Source: Paenibacillus swuensis (GTDB lineage: Bacteria; Bacillota; Bacilli; Paenibacillales; DY6). Taken from it: a stretch of DNA of 64,000 nt. Position numbers and translations under genes: made by a program. Numbering within the stretch: the stretch's first letter is position 1; each line of letters starts with the position of its first letter. Below are positions 53,570 through 63,379 of this stretch, one piece after another. The notes below the pieces were generated by a model. That model saw only the letters and a list, made by a program, of their open reading frames with translations, had not been told where the DNA came from and ran no database searches. Location: contig NZ_CP011388.1 in NCBI RefSeq assembly GCF_001644605.1, forward strand, positions 4,197,501 to 4,261,500, written 5' to 3'.

Positions 53570-54442
53570 ATGATCTCTTTGAATCGGAAGCTTCCATTCG
53601 ACTTTACCACCCAGCCTCTATCCCTTAATATCCGTGCCTTAGACGATAAGCCGATTGACGGATTCTATCACTATCACCAAGGAATGGAATGGTTATATAT
53701 TCATGAAGGCCGCGGCACAGTGATCGTCAAGGAACAACTTTACGAAATGAAGCCTGGGCAGTTGTTTATGTTCACCCCCTATCAATTGCATAAAGTGTTT
53801 GCACAAATAGACGCAGAACATCCTTACTGCCGCACAGTCATCAAATTTGAGCCTGTTGCTTTTCTTCCTTATTTGCAGCCATTTCCCCACTTACTGCGAT
53901 TCTATGAGAAGCTTTGGGAGGGACATATAGAAGCCAATTGTATAACATCCGAATTTATTCAATTACTTTTACCTTCGCTCATTGAATCTCTGCAGGGTTC
54001 CATAGAGATTATGAATACACAAGAACAAATGTCATTTTTTGCCGTGCGAATGTTACCTTTATTGGATTTCCTCCGTATGCTAACCGATTCCTCCCAATCA
54101 ATCCATGTCCGGAGTGTTGTCCAGGAGCGCTATTCCCAGCAGATCATGACCTGGCTGGAAGATCACCTGCAGGAAGAGTTTCAGTTAGACGCGCTAGCAG
54201 ACTTCCTTCACCTTTCCAAGCACCATGTTTCTCGCATGTTCAGAGCGGAAACCGGCAGCTCCATTCAGGAATACCTTACAGCAAGACGCATACGACAAGC
54301 TTGTTTGTTACTTCACACTACCAAGTTATCTATCGAGCATGTAGGTCTTTCTGTTGGGATTGGCAGTCCCTCGTATTTCATTCAATTGTTCAAGAGTCAG
54401 TTGGGGTGTACACCACTGCAATACAGGAACAAGCGGTCTTAG
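53570..54442 (+). CDS. AraC-family transcriptional regulator
   Basis: 290 residues: an N-terminal cupin sensor (FYHYHQGMEWLYIHEG, about 32-47) and a C-terminal double helix-turn-helix (about 190-288, FLHLSKHHVSRMFRAETG and SVGIGSPSYFIQLFKSQLG). It is divergent from the DUF2264/beta-helix operon, which it probably controls in answer to a sugar. The ribosome site before the ATG is poor (GAAAGAAG). Confidence 0.92.
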   Translation: MISLNRKLPFDFTTQPLSLNIRALDDKPIDGFYHYHQGMEWLYIHEGRGTVIVKEQLYEMKPGQLFMFTPYQLHKVFAQIDAEHPYCRTVIKFEPVAFLPYLQPFPHLLRFYEKLWEGHIEANCITSEFIQLLLPSLIESLQGSIEIMNTQEQMSFFAVRMLPLLDFLRMLTDSSQSIHVRSVVQERYSQQIMTWLEDHLQEEFQLDALADFLHLSKHHVSRMFRAETGSSIQEYLTARRIRQACLLLHTTKLSIEHVGLSVGIGSPSYFIQLFKSQLGCTPLQYRNKRS

Positions 54443-54462
54443 CAATCGACTTTAATGGAAAG

Positions 54463-54498
54463 CGAAACAGGACGTTTCCTAAGAAACATCCTGTTTCG
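54463..54498. terminator. Hairpin after the AraC gene
   Basis: GAAACAGGACGTTTC and GAAACATCCTGTTTC form a 15-bp stem with one mismatch around CTAA. No clear U tract follows on the plus strand, so terminator function is probable but not sure. Confidence 0.55.
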
Positions 54499-54621
54499 TG
54501 TGACGCTAAGGATTGTTTGTAAAAAGTCCGCACTGTCAAGTTTTATTGTTCCATCCACTTTGGAGCTTGAAAAGGATTGTCTGTCTCATAACTTTTTTAT
54601 CACACAAAGATTCTAACCCTC

Positions 54622-55440
54622 TCAAGAAACCTTATGCTCAATCCGCAGCTTGTCCGCCACCATGGCGATGAACTCGCTATTGGTCGGCTTGGACTTGCTA
54701 ATGTTGATCGTGTAGCCGAACAGGTGGGAAATGCTGTCGATGTTGCCCCGTGTCCAAGCCACTTCAATCGCGTGCCGGATTGCTCTTTCAACACGGGAGG
54801 GCGTGGTCTTGAATTTCTCGGCAATCGCCGGGTACAATGTTTTCGTGATGGCACCAAGAATTTCAATGTTGTTGTACACCATCGTGATGGCTTCGCGCAA
54901 ATACTGATATCCTTTAATATGCGCAGGTACACCGATTTCATGTATGATGCTGGTGATATTCGCGTCTAAATTTTTTCCTTTGCCTAACGGAACCACATTG
55001 GATTTCATGCCTGTAATCAACGAGGCAGCCGAATTATTGGCGGCCATGGACACCGCTTGTCCCTGAACCAACTGGCGGATGCGATTCGTCAGAATCTCCA
55101 TATCGAACGGCTTCAATATGTAATAAGAAGCTCCGAGCTGCACTGCCTTTTGCGTAATATTCTCTTGCCCGAAAGCGGTAAGCATAATAATCTTCGGTTG
55201 CGGAGTTAAATTTAATTCGCGTAACTTCTCAAGTACGCCCAAACCGTCTAAATGAGGCATGATAATATCTAAAATCAGAACATCCGGAGCTTTTCTAGTC
55301 TGCTTCATGTAGCGCAGTACTTCTTCACCGTTGTAAGCTACGCCTGCTACTTCCATGTCTTCCTGCTCCGCAATATATTCGGACAGAAGATTCGTAAATT
55401 CCCGATTATCGTCAGCTAGCAATACCTGAATCTTTTGCAA
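54622..55440 (-). CDS. spo0A: Sporulation master regulator Spo0A
   Basis: 272 residues. Receiver domain (1-120): acidic pocket Asp10/Asp11, phosphorylated Asp58 in [12 protein letters not shown] and Lys in YILKPFD. Effector domain (about 150-270): [20 protein letters not shown] and the sigma-A contact/helix region ending in [11 protein letters not shown]. The start is TTG at 55440, with AGGGAGG nine bases before. It lies downstream of spoIVB, as in Bacillus, but separated by about 240 bases holding three 0A boxes. Confidence 0.97.
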   Translation of the reverse strand: MQKIQVLLADDNREFTNLLSEYIAEQEDMEVAGVAYNGEEVLRYMKQTRKAPDVLILDIIMPHLDGLGVLEKLRELNLTPQPKIIMLTAFGQENITQKAVQLGASYYILKPFDMEILTNRIRQLVQGQAVSMAANNSAASLITGMKSNVVPLGKGKNLDANITSIIHEIGVPAHIKGYQYLREAITMVYNNIEILGAITKTLYPAIAEKFKTTPSRVERAIRHAIEVAWTRGNIDSISHLFGYTINISKSKPTNSEFIAMVADKLRIEHKVS

Positions 55441-55509
55441 TGTCTAGAGCCTCCCTAAGTGAAGTTCGAAAATGACTTGTCTTGCCCATCATTTTTCCGT
55501 TACTTAGGA

Positions 55510-55544
55510 TTTCGACAAGACCATAGAAATTCCTTCTGTCGAAA
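55510..55544. promoter_or_regulatory. Two Spo0A boxes upstream of spo0A
   Basis: TTTCGACAA (55510-55518; TGTCGAA on the minus strand) and CTGTCGAAA (55536-55544) both match the 0A-box core TGTCGAA exactly. They lie 70 to 105 bases before the TTG start and indicate autoregulation. An AAGGATAA stretch further upstream (55612-55619 in reverse) might be a sigma-H -35, without a convincing -10. Confidence 0.75.
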
Positions 55545-55630
55545 ATTATTTTTCTTTATTTTTTCGCAAGATTCATTTATAATTAATAATTTATTTCATG
55601 ATACTACATTATCCTTCATCCTTCGGGAAT

Positions 55631-55639
55631 GTTCGACAC
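55631..55639 (-). promoter_or_regulatory. Third Spo0A box upstream of spo0A
   Basis: GTTCGACAC on the plus strand contains the core TGTCGAA on the minus strand (55632-55638), about 190 bases before spo0A and just downstream of the spoIVB terminator. Confidence 0.65.
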
Positions 55640-55665
55640 AAAACAACTTCTGGAGGACATGATCC

Positions 55666-55698
55666 AAAAAAAAATCTCAAGGCTAACTCGCCTCAAGA
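55666..55698 (-). terminator. Terminator overlapping the spoIVB stop codon
   Basis: Minus-strand TCTTGAGGC pairs with GCCTTGAGA over nine positions (two G-U), followed by TTTTTTTTT. The spoIVB TAG lies at the loop edge. Confidence 0.85.
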
Positions 55699-57008
55699 TT
55701 AATTGTTGGTTTTACCATAACGCCTGCATCTTGAAGCATCCACTCAATGAAGCAACCGTATCCTGATGTCGGATCGTTTACGAAAACATGAGTCACCGCG
55801 CCCACGAGCTTTCCTTGCTGTATAATCGGACTTCCGCTCATCCCCTGCACAATGCCTCCGGTTTTATCGATCAGACGCTTATCCGTAATACGGATGACCA
55901 TCCCCTTCGTAGCTGCATATCTTTGTTTGGCAACATGGACAATTTCAATACTGTACTTCTCTACGTCTTGTCCGTTTACAACCGTCAAAATTTCGGCAGG
56001 TCCTTCTTTCACATCTTCTGCAAAAGCGACCGGCAACGCCTTGTTCAACATGCCGTGCTCCGGAAACTCGTTCATTTTTCCAAAAATGCCAAAGTGCGTA
56101 TTTTTTTCGATGTTGCCTAACACCTTGCCGTCCCGGAATAAAGTCGCTTTTTTCTCTCCGGGTTCTCCGTTAAAGCTTTTGGATATTGAAGTAACTGTGG
56201 AATGAACTACTTGCCCGTCACCCACTTCGATTGCGGTCTGCGTATCCATATCCGTAATTACATGCCCCAGAGCGCCGTAGACGCCTTGGTCCGGTGCATA
56301 AAATGTTAATGTCCCAACCCCCGCAGCCGAGTCTCTAATGTACAGACCTAACCTGTATGCTTGATCCTCGGTGTCTAATGCGGGCTGAATTTCCGTTTCG
56401 ATCATTTGACCGTTACGCTTAATGGTAAGCTTCAATTTCTTGCCTTCGGCTCCGGCGCGGTCCACAACCTCCGCCACTTTGGACACATCATTAATGTAAA
56501 TACCGTCAATGGCTGTAATCAGATCACCCAGCAATACATTCGCTGTTTCCCCTGGCGATGTTTTTACATCCCCCGTACTTTTAACCAGATGATGCCCGAC
56601 CACCAAAATACCGGCTGATTTAATTTTTACGCCGATCGTTTGGCCGCCGGGTATCACTTTCAAATCAGGAACGACATTAACTTCGACCGTCTTGAGAGGA
56701 ATTTTACCGAATAATTTCAATTGCATGTGAGCATGTCCCGCTTTGTGCGTCTGTAAATTTAACGGCCGGTTCAAATTTACACGTGAGAATGAACCCTTGA
56801 CGCCGTTAACAGCGAGAATTTCGGGATGATCTACGGTTACCATTGCGTTCACCGGCATGGAGAGCCTCAGGCTCTTGTGTTCACCGGTAAACAGCCGAAG
56901 CTTCTCCGGGAAGCTCGCGAAGCTCTGGAAAGGAGGGGATGTGGAAATCAGGCAAACGAGGAAGACGAGCAGCAGGCCTAACAACTGTTTGCGCTTGATA
57001 GAAATCAA
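55683..57008 (-). CDS. spoIVB: SpoIVB signalling serine peptidase
   Basis: Made in the forespore and secreted to the intermembrane space, SpoIVB cuts SpoIVFA and starts sigma-K processing. The 441 residues have a signal-anchor (about 8-28), a PDZ domain (about 135-215, GDLITAIDGIYINDVS) and the S55 peptidase domain with His in ALGHVITD, the GIVQGMSGSPIIQ serine and ITDKRLIDKTGG aspartate region. The start is TTG at 57008, weakly supported. Confidence 0.95.
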   Translation of the reverse strand: MISIKRKQLLGLLLVFLVCLISTSPPFQSFASFPEKLRLFTGEHKSLRLSMPVNAMVTVDHPEILAVNGVKGSFSRVNLNRPLNLQTHKAGHAHMQLKLFGKIPLKTVEVNVVPDLKVIPGGQTIGVKIKSAGILVVGHHLVKSTGDVKTSPGETANVLLGDLITAIDGIYINDVSKVAEVVDRAGAEGKKLKLTIKRNGQMIETEIQPALDTEDQAYRLGLYIRDSAAGVGTLTFYAPDQGVYGALGHVITDMDTQTAIEVGDGQVVHSTVTSISKSFNGEPGEKKATLFRDGKVLGNIEKNTHFGIFGKMNEFPEHGMLNKALPVAFAEDVKEGPAEILTVVNGQDVEKYSIEIVHVAKQRYAATKGMVIRITDKRLIDKTGGIVQGMSGSPIIQQGKLVGAVTHVFVNDPTSGYGCFIEWMLQDAGVMVKPTINLEAS

Positions 57009-57128
57009 CTTGAGGTCACGCTCCCTTATCTTCTCTTCGCTTGACGAGAACAGAGGTCGCCAATTGCGTACCTATAAGTTAACCCCCCACCAACCCTTTT
57101 ATTACTGTTAAAGACTTTCTTAAGTTCC

Positions 57129-58859
57129 TTATAAACCGCTCGTTTTCTTTAAATTTGCCATGGAAATCATCTCATCCGCATGATGGAGCGTTGTATCCGT
57201 GACTTCAACCCCGCCCAGCATCCGCGCTAATTCTTCAACACGTCCTGTATGGTCCAAATGCTCAACTTGTGTGGAGGTTCGACCTCCATCCACTTCTTTG
57301 CGAATTTCATAATGCTGATCAGCCATACATGCGACCTGCGGTAAATGGGTGATCGAGAATACTTGGCAGCTAGCGGATAAAGCGGACATTTTCTCCGCGA
57401 TCGCTTGAGCGGCGCGCCCGCTGACACCCGTATCCACTTCATCAAACACAAGCACAGGGATGCGGTCCACCTTGGCAAAAATGGATTTCATCGCAAGCAT
57501 AATCCTGGACATTTCGCCGCCTGAGGCGATTTTGCTGAGTGATTTCAAGGGTTCGCCCGGATTCGGAGAAATCATGAATTCAGCGGTATCCAAGCCCTCG
57601 CGCGTAAACCGGAGCCGTTGACCTCCGACCTCCCAACCTTTGGGATCCGGTATGCGTTGAAGCTGCACCCTTAAGACGGTTTTTCCCATCTGAAGGTCCT
57701 TAAGTTCCGCTTCAATTTTCGCGGCAAGTTCATCCGCGGCTTGTTTCCGCAGCGTGGAAAGGGCTTCGGCTAATGCGATAACTTCTTTCAACTGACGCTC
57801 CGCAACGGCTTCAAGCTGTTGGATTCGCTCATCTTTATTTTCAACGAGTTCGATCTCTTCCGATATTTTCGTGTGATAAGCTAAAATTTCTTCCACATTA
57901 TCACCGTATTTGCGTCGGAAAGACGCTAATAAATCCAATCGTTGTTCGATTTCATCTATGCGGGCAGGATTAAATTCCACTTCATCCGAGTAATCCCTCA
58001 GTTGATAAGAAGCATCTTCCAATTGGAAATAAGCCGATTGAATCTGCTCCAACAATGGCTGTAAAGCCTTTGGATCATAGGAGGTAATCTCTTCAAGCTT
58101 ACTTATCGCTTTACGAACGGAATCCAAACCGCGGTTGGCTCCATTGAGAAGATCGTAGCTGTCTGTTACCGATTGCGCCATTTTCTCGGCATTTGCTAGT
58201 TTTCGCTTTTCTTCCGCTAACCATTCATCTTCCCCGGCTTTTAGCTCCGCAGCGGCGATCTCCTCCATTTGAAATCGATAAAGATCCATCATTTGCAGCG
58301 CTTGTTTACTTGTTTCCTGTAGATGATGCAACTCTTTAAGCGTACCGGAATATTGGATATACGCGGTTTGATACTTATGCTTGGCTGCAGCAATGCTCTC
58401 TTCACCGTACAAATCCAGCCACTGCAGATGCTGCTCGGCTTTAAGCAGCGACTGATGCTCATGTTGGCCGTGGATATTGACGAGCTCTTCACCAATCAGT
58501 CGAAGCATCGTCAGGTTCACAAGTTGTCCGTTCACCCGGCTCGTACTTTTGCCCTGCGAGGTAACTTCCCTGCGAATAATCAGATGCTCGCTTGCATCCG
58601 CTTCAATGCCTTGAGCCTGCAACGTTTCCCAAACCGGGTGCTCCCCGCTGAGTTCAAACATGGCTTCAATCTCCGCCTTATCGCAACCATAGCGCACTAA
58701 ATCAGAGGATCCTCTGCCGCCTACAATTAAACTCAAAGCATCGATAATAATGGATTTACCCGCGCCGGTTTCCCCTGTCAGCACATGAAATCCACGATGA
58801 AATGTAACTCTTACGCTTTCTATAACCGCTAAATTTTTAATAGATATTTCAATTAACAT
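57129..58859 (-). CDS. recN: DNA repair protein RecN
   Basis: An SMC-like ATPase in double-strand break repair. The 576 residues have Walker A TGETGAGKSIIID (about 28-40), long coiled coils (about 150-370), a signature ASGGEMSRIMLAM and Walker B LVFDEVDTGVSG. ATG after GGAG. It follows argR by 37 bases, as in Bacillus (ahrC-recN). Confidence 0.97.
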   Translation of the reverse strand: MLIEISIKNLAVIESVRVTFHRGFHVLTGETGAGKSIIIDALSLIVGGRGSSDLVRYGCDKAEIEAMFELSGEHPVWETLQAQGIEADASEHLIIRREVTSQGKSTSRVNGQLVNLTMLRLIGEELVNIHGQHEHQSLLKAEQHLQWLDLYGEESIAAAKHKYQTAYIQYSGTLKELHHLQETSKQALQMMDLYRFQMEEIAAAELKAGEDEWLAEEKRKLANAEKMAQSVTDSYDLLNGANRGLDSVRKAISKLEEITSYDPKALQPLLEQIQSAYFQLEDASYQLRDYSDEVEFNPARIDEIEQRLDLLASFRRKYGDNVEEILAYHTKISEEIELVENKDERIQQLEAVAERQLKEVIALAEALSTLRKQAADELAAKIEAELKDLQMGKTVLRVQLQRIPDPKGWEVGGQRLRFTREGLDTAEFMISPNPGEPLKSLSKIASGGEMSRIMLAMKSIFAKVDRIPVLVFDEVDTGVSGRAAQAIAEKMSALSASCQVFSITHLPQVACMADQHYEIRKEVDGGRTSTQVEHLDHTGRVEELARMLGGVEVTDTTLHHADEMISMANLKKTSGL

Positions 58860-58896
58860 GCCGCACGCTCCTCTTCACCCATGACCGAGAAATGGT

Positions 58897-59346
58897 TTAC
58901 GATATCATGTCCAGAATTTGTTTAACCGCGCCTTGACACTGCTCCCTCGTTTTGCAAATAATAAGGATCGTATCATCGCCGCAGATGGTGCCCATAATGC
59001 CGGGCCATTCAAGATTATCAATCTGCGCCCCGATCGCGTTGGCCGTACCGGGTAAGCTTTTCATGACAATCATATTTTCAGTATCATCAATGGACAAAAA
59101 ATTGTCGGTCAGCGCCCTCTTTAATTTCTGTACCGGATTGTACTTCTGCTCGGCGGGAACCGAATACTTATATCTCCCGTCAGCCATCGGCACTTTAATT
59201 AAATGCATTTCTTTAATATCGCGCGAAATCGTCGCCTGTGTCACATTCAAGCCTGCCTTGCTCAGCTCAGAGGCCAGTTCATCCTGTGTATCTATATCGC
59301 CGTTCATGATGATTTCTCTGATTTTCATATGTCTTTGCGCCTTCAT
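58897..59346 (-). CDS. argR: Arginine repressor ArgR/AhrC
   Basis: 149 residues: an N-terminal winged helix (TQDELASELSKAGLNVTQATISRD) and a C-terminal hexamer domain with the arginine-contact GTICGDDTILIICK. Controls arginine synthesis and breakdown genes. ATG 59346 follows GGAGG by six bases. Position before recN is standard. Confidence 0.96.
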   Translation of the reverse strand: MKAQRHMKIREIIMNGDIDTQDELASELSKAGLNVTQATISRDIKEMHLIKVPMADGRYKYSVPAEQKYNPVQKLKRALTDNFLSIDDTENMIVMKSLPGTANAIGAQIDNLEWPGIMGTICGDDTILIICKTREQCQGAVKQILDMIS

Positions 59347-59361
59347 GCCATTCCTCCTTAT

Positions 59362-59817
59362 TTAATCCGTATCCATCTCAAACTTGATTTTGCGGAGCGT
59401 GCCTGCATCGGGATCAATGTACAGTACGCCATCCACATCTTCATACAGCAGCTGATAAATCAGCAAACCGTCTCTCAAACCGGAACCCGTCAGTTCCACG
59501 GGCGAGCGGTTTTTAGCCACTTTAACAGCGAACACTTCTCCCTCTTTACGGGCAAAATAATCTATAAACAACCGGCTTTCCAGCGTTTGGACGTCCAAAT
59601 GAACACGAAGCGGTATCCGCTTTTTGCCATGAATAATCTCATAACCCGTATCCTGTAAAATCGACACAGCTTCCCCTTCCGGTTCAAAGCTCTCTACATC
59701 CATAGGAACGCCCGGCTTAGGCGGGGTTTCCAGCCATTGATTCACACGTGTGAAAAGCCAATACAAGACAAGAAGCGCCAACAGCACCAAGACGAACATT
59801 TCGCCGTCGATCCGCAT
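59362..59817 (-). CDS. Hypothetical membrane-anchored protein (151 aa)
   Basis: One N-terminal membrane helix (about 7-25, MFVLVLLALLVLYWLF) and a soluble beta-rich domain. It lies between argR and tlyA, 16 bases before argR, with GAGGTGATC before the ATG. Such a gene seems to be a lineage-specific part of this conserved cluster. No family recognised. Confidence 0.78.
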   Translation of the reverse strand: MRIDGEMFVLVLLALLVLYWLFTRVNQWLETPPKPGVPMDVESFEPEGEAVSILQDTGYEIIHGKKRIPLRVHLDVQTLESRLFIDYFARKEGEVFAVKVAKNRSPVELTGSGLRDGLLIYQLLYEDVDGVLYIDPDAGTLRKIKFEMDTD

Positions 59818-59875
59818 AAGATCACCTCGACTACGTATTCGTGAATGTTGCCCGAAATCCTTTTAAATGCTGGAA

Positions 59876-59906
59876 GAAGCCCATCCTTCAATATAGGATG
59901 AGCTTC
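59876..59906 (-). terminator. Hairpin after tlyA
   Basis: GAAGCCCATCCT and AGGATGAGCTTC pair with one mismatch. On the minus strand it is followed by TTCCAGC, a poor U tract, so it is a weak terminator or attenuator before the hypothetical gene. Confidence 0.45.
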
Positions 59907-59917
59907 GCTCCGTGATC

Positions 59918-60781
59918 TCAAACGTGTTCCGGCGGTCCTGATGATTTCACTTTAAATGTTCCGTTCGCTTTCTCGACCGTATCACCAATTAACGGTTCAA
60001 ACGGGGATTGAAATGCGCCGCCTTCACTACCATCACCCAAACGGAAGTGGGCCAGAAATTCAATATTCCCCTCCCCGCCGGTAATCGGGGAAAAGGTGAG
60101 TCCGTGCAGCTTGAATCCAATCTCCTCCGCAAAAGTTAAGACGGTTCGCAGCACTTCTTCATGCACCTTGGCTTCCCGGACGACGCCGTGCTTGCCCACT
60201 TTCTCGCGACCAGCTTCGAATTGCGGTTTGATTAAAGCGGCTACATGGGATGATGAAGAGGGAGACAATAGTTGTTTGAGCGCGGGTAAAATTAATTTAA
60301 GGGAAATAAACGATACATCGATCGAAGCCATATTGGGCTGTGGACCCTCTAACGCTTCGGGCTGCAGATATCGGAAGTTTGTCTTCTCCATCACATGAAC
60401 ACGCTCATGACTGCGTAAAGACCAATCCAGTTGATTGGACCCCACATCAATGGCATACACATAGGCGGCGCCGTGCTGTAACGCGCAATCCGTAAATCCA
60501 CCCGTGGATGAACCAATATCGAGCATCACGGCGTCTTGCATCGGAAGGCCGAACGCTTGAATGGCTTTCTCTAATTTCAGACCGCCGCGGCTCACGTAGG
60601 GATGCAAGGCGCCCTTTACACGGATTGGTAGATCCCTCGATACTTTCATGCCCGCTTTCTCCATACGCTCGTCCGATACGAAAACAAGGCCGGCCATAAT
60701 GGCGGCCTTCGCTTTCTCCCGGCTTTCATAATATCCCTGCTCTACTAGCAATACGTCCAACCGTTCTTTTCCTGCTGACAT
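59918..60781 (-). CDS. tlyA: TlyA-type rRNA methyltransferase
   Basis: 287 residues: an N-terminal S4 RNA-binding domain (RLDVLLVEQGYYESREKAKA, about 8-27) and an FtsJ/RrmJ methyltransferase domain with the SAM site MLDIGSSTGGFTDCALQ and AIDVGSNQLDW. Family members 2'-O-methylate rRNA. AGGAG precedes the ATG. In the dxs-tlyA-argR-recN order seen across Bacillales. Confidence 0.93.
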   Translation of the reverse strand: MSAGKERLDVLLVEQGYYESREKAKAAIMAGLVFVSDERMEKAGMKVSRDLPIRVKGALHPYVSRGGLKLEKAIQAFGLPMQDAVMLDIGSSTGGFTDCALQHGAAYVYAIDVGSNQLDWSLRSHERVHVMEKTNFRYLQPEALEGPQPNMASIDVSFISLKLILPALKQLLSPSSSSHVAALIKPQFEAGREKVGKHGVVREAKVHEEVLRTVLTFAEEIGFKLHGLTFSPITGGEGNIEFLAHFRLGDGSEGGAFQSPFEPLIGDTVEKANGTFKVKSSGPPEHV

Positions 60782-60838
60782 TCCGTTACTCCTAATAGTT
60801 ACTAATTGCTGAAATAATGTATGAATATGGACAGTGCT

Positions 60839-62731
60839 TTACGCGCGCTGTCTTTTCTTAGGTAATAAATTTTTAACTTCAGTGACAATACGTTCCGCTG
60901 CGAGTCCGACTTCCGCCCGCTGCTCATTCAGGCTGCCGTGCTCCACGAAGTAATCCGGCACACCGATATTCTTTACTCTCATGTCGTAAATATTCCTGTC
61001 CGCATAGAACTCCAGCACACTGCTTCCGAAACCGCCCTTAACCGATGCTTCCTCAATCGTCACCAGGTTTAAACCTTCCTTGGCTAATTGCAACAGCATG
61101 GTTTCATCCAATGGCTTGATAAAGCGGGCATTGATTACCCTGACATGAATTCCTTCACGCTTCAGGGTTTCCGCTGCTTCCTCAGCCAGTTGAACCATCG
61201 GCCCGATGGCCAATATGGCCGCCGTCGGAGAAGGAGCATCCGCTACAACTTCCCATGTGCCGATCGGCAACGCCGTCATGGTTTCATCGATTGTAACACC
61301 GCGTGTATTCACCCGAGGGTACCGTATGGCGATAGGTCCGCCATCGTAATGGACGGCTGTATACATCATATTGCGAAGTTCATTCTCATCCTTCGGCATC
61401 ATGATTGTAATGTTCGGGATATGCCTTAAGAAGGCGATATCATATACGCCGTGATGCGTTTCACCATCCCCACCGACAAATCCGGCACGGTCAATGGCAA
61501 AGATAACGTTTAAATTCATACGGCAAATATCATGTAGAGTTTGGTCATAGGCGCGTTGCAAGAACGTAGAATACACCGCAAACACCGGCTTAAGCCCTTC
61601 TCCCGCAACGGCTGCGCACATGGTGGCCGCATGCTCTTCCGCAATTCCGACATCGATCATCCGGTTTGGAAAGGCTTTGGCGAATTTCAATAATCCTGAG
61701 CCGCCGGGCATAGCGGGGGTCACAGCTATAATTCGCGTATCTTTCTCGGCAAGCTCGATCAATGCATTGCCGAAAATTTCGGTGTACATCGGATTCCCCA
61801 CAGCTTTCGCCATCTGACCCGATTCAATCTTGTAGGATGAGGCTCCGTGCCATGTGTGAGAATCCTCTTCCGCGGGAAGATAGCCTTTCCCCTTACGAGT
61901 AATCACATGAACCAACACAGGCCCCTTAACCTTATCAGCCTGCTTAAACGTCTCCAACAACAAGGGTAAGTTATGACCGTCAACGGGACCGATATAGTTA
62001 AAGCCCAACTCCTCGAACAAAACACCGGAGACGACCATATATTTAAGACTGTCCTTGACTTTCTCCGCTGTCTTAGCCAGTGTGCCGCCAATTGAAGGGA
62101 TTTTCTTCAACAGGCTTTCCAGTTCGCCCTTAGCCTTCTTGTAATTCTTATCGGAACGAATGCGGCTCAAATAATTGTGAATCGCCCCGACGTTTGGAGC
62201 AATCGACATTTCATTATCATTCAGCACGACCATCAGGTCTTTCTTCTCATGCCCAATATGGTTCATCGCTTCCAAAGCCATGCCGCCGGTCATTGCGCCG
62301 TCGCCAATAATGGCAATTACTTTATTAGACTCTCCTTTAAAATCCCGCGCCAAAGCCATCCCCATCGCGGCGGATAAGGAAGTACTGCTGTGGCCGGCTT
62401 CCCAAACATCGTGAACACTTTCATTCCTTTTTATAAACCCTGACATGCCTTTATATTTTTTCAAAGTATCGAAACGGTCTTTACGTCCCGTTAAAATTTT
62501 ATGTACATACGATTGATGTCCCACGTCAAAGAGGAACTTATCAACCGGACTGTTATACAGATAATGCAACGCTATCGTTAATTCCACAATACCCAGATTC
62601 GAGGACAGGTGGCCGCCGGTTACCGAAAGCTTTTCAATGAGAAACGTACGGATTTCCTGTGCTAACAGCTCCAGTTCTTCCACTGAATAATGCTTGATAT
62701 CGCCGGGCTCATTAATTCGATCGAGCAGCAC
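60839..62731 (-). CDS. dxs: 1-deoxy-D-xylulose-5-phosphate synthase
   Basis: Makes DXP from pyruvate and glyceraldehyde 3-phosphate, the first step of the MEP isoprenoid pathway. The 630 residues have the TPP motif [18 protein letters not shown] (about 143-160), DGHNL, the transketolase core SRIRSD region, and [11 protein letters not shown] with DRAG. GTG start at 62731, after GGGGA eight bases before, overlaps the preceding gene by 20 bases. Confidence 0.97.
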   Translation of the reverse strand: MLLDRINEPGDIKHYSVEELELLAQEIRTFLIEKLSVTGGHLSSNLGIVELTIALHYLYNSPVDKFLFDVGHQSYVHKILTGRKDRFDTLKKYKGMSGFIKRNESVHDVWEAGHSSTSLSAAMGMALARDFKGESNKVIAIIGDGAMTGGMALEAMNHIGHEKKDLMVVLNDNEMSIAPNVGAIHNYLSRIRSDKNYKKAKGELESLLKKIPSIGGTLAKTAEKVKDSLKYMVVSGVLFEELGFNYIGPVDGHNLPLLLETFKQADKVKGPVLVHVITRKGKGYLPAEEDSHTWHGASSYKIESGQMAKAVGNPMYTEIFGNALIELAEKDTRIIAVTPAMPGGSGLLKFAKAFPNRMIDVGIAEEHAATMCAAVAGEGLKPVFAVYSTFLQRAYDQTLHDICRMNLNVIFAIDRAGFVGGDGETHHGVYDIAFLRHIPNITIMMPKDENELRNMMYTAVHYDGGPIAIRYPRVNTRGVTIDETMTALPIGTWEVVADAPSPTAAILAIGPMVQLAEEAAETLKREGIHVRVINARFIKPLDETMLLQLAKEGLNLVTIEEASVKGGFGSSVLEFYADRNIYDMRVKNIGVPDYFVEHGSLNEQRAEVGLAAERIVTEVKNLLPKKRQRA

Positions 62732-63341
62732 GCTTGTTTCCCCGCTTTCCGTTTTTCGATGACTTGTTTTTCTTAGCGTTAAAAATTCGAATACCTAAAT
62801 GGTGCTCTATAAGATAAAAGAATTTGCCAATCGTGAGTACAATCTCAGTTGAGTAGTGAATAGCGAAGGATTTCCCCATCGCTTTCCCGCCAACCGTCAA
62901 AGCAGACACGATGCCGGCAAAAACTACGCTGACAACGGTAGTTAAAACAGAGTTTTCCGCATTCATGGATACGAGAAGCTTCAGCACTACCAAGGCGCCT
63001 GCCGCTCCGCTGATAACTCCGCAAATATCACCGATCACATCGTTACAGAAATTACTGAACCGGTCCGCGTTGCGCACAATGCCAATCGCTTGGCGCGCGC
63101 CGTGAACCTTCTCGGATGCCATGGCATGAAAAGGGGTTTCATTCGCAGCAGCAGCGGATAATCCCATCACATCGAAAAATATGCCTACAAGAATCAGCAT
63201 AAAGACAACGCACATCCCGATCCCCCAGCTGACACCGCCCAACAAAGTGGTCGAGGTTACGGAGAAAATACAGGCCAGAATAAAGGATACGCCCGCGATA
63301 AAAATGCTCCATTTAACGGAATCTCGAACAGAAAATTTCAT
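62712..63341 (-). CDS. oapA: OLE-associated membrane protein OapA
   Basis: A 209-residue protein with about four to five membrane helices (about 10-32, 38-58, 108-125, 130-150, 160-180) and a basic end ([19 protein letters not shown]) suited to RNA contact. A DxxxD motif, DVIGD (101-105), follows RFSNFCN; a conserved DxxxD motif is known for OapA, which binds OLE RNA at the membrane. It sits between dxs, which it overlaps by 20 bases, and the OLE-like region, as oapA does in Bacillus halodurans. ATG 63341 is loosely supported by GGAG 13 bases upstream. Confidence 0.85.
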   Translation of the reverse strand: MKFSVRDSVKWSIFIAGVSFILACIFSVTSTTLLGGVSWGIGMCVVFMLILVGIFFDVMGLSAAAANETPFHAMASEKVHGARQAIGIVRNADRFSNFCNDVIGDICGVISGAAGALVVLKLLVSMNAENSVLTTVVSVVFAGIVSALTVGGKAMGKSFAIHYSTEIVLTIGKFFYLIEHHLGIRIFNAKKNKSSKNGKRGNKRAARSN

Positions 63342-63379
63342 GATACAGGCATGACTCCAGTCAAATATAATTCATTAAA

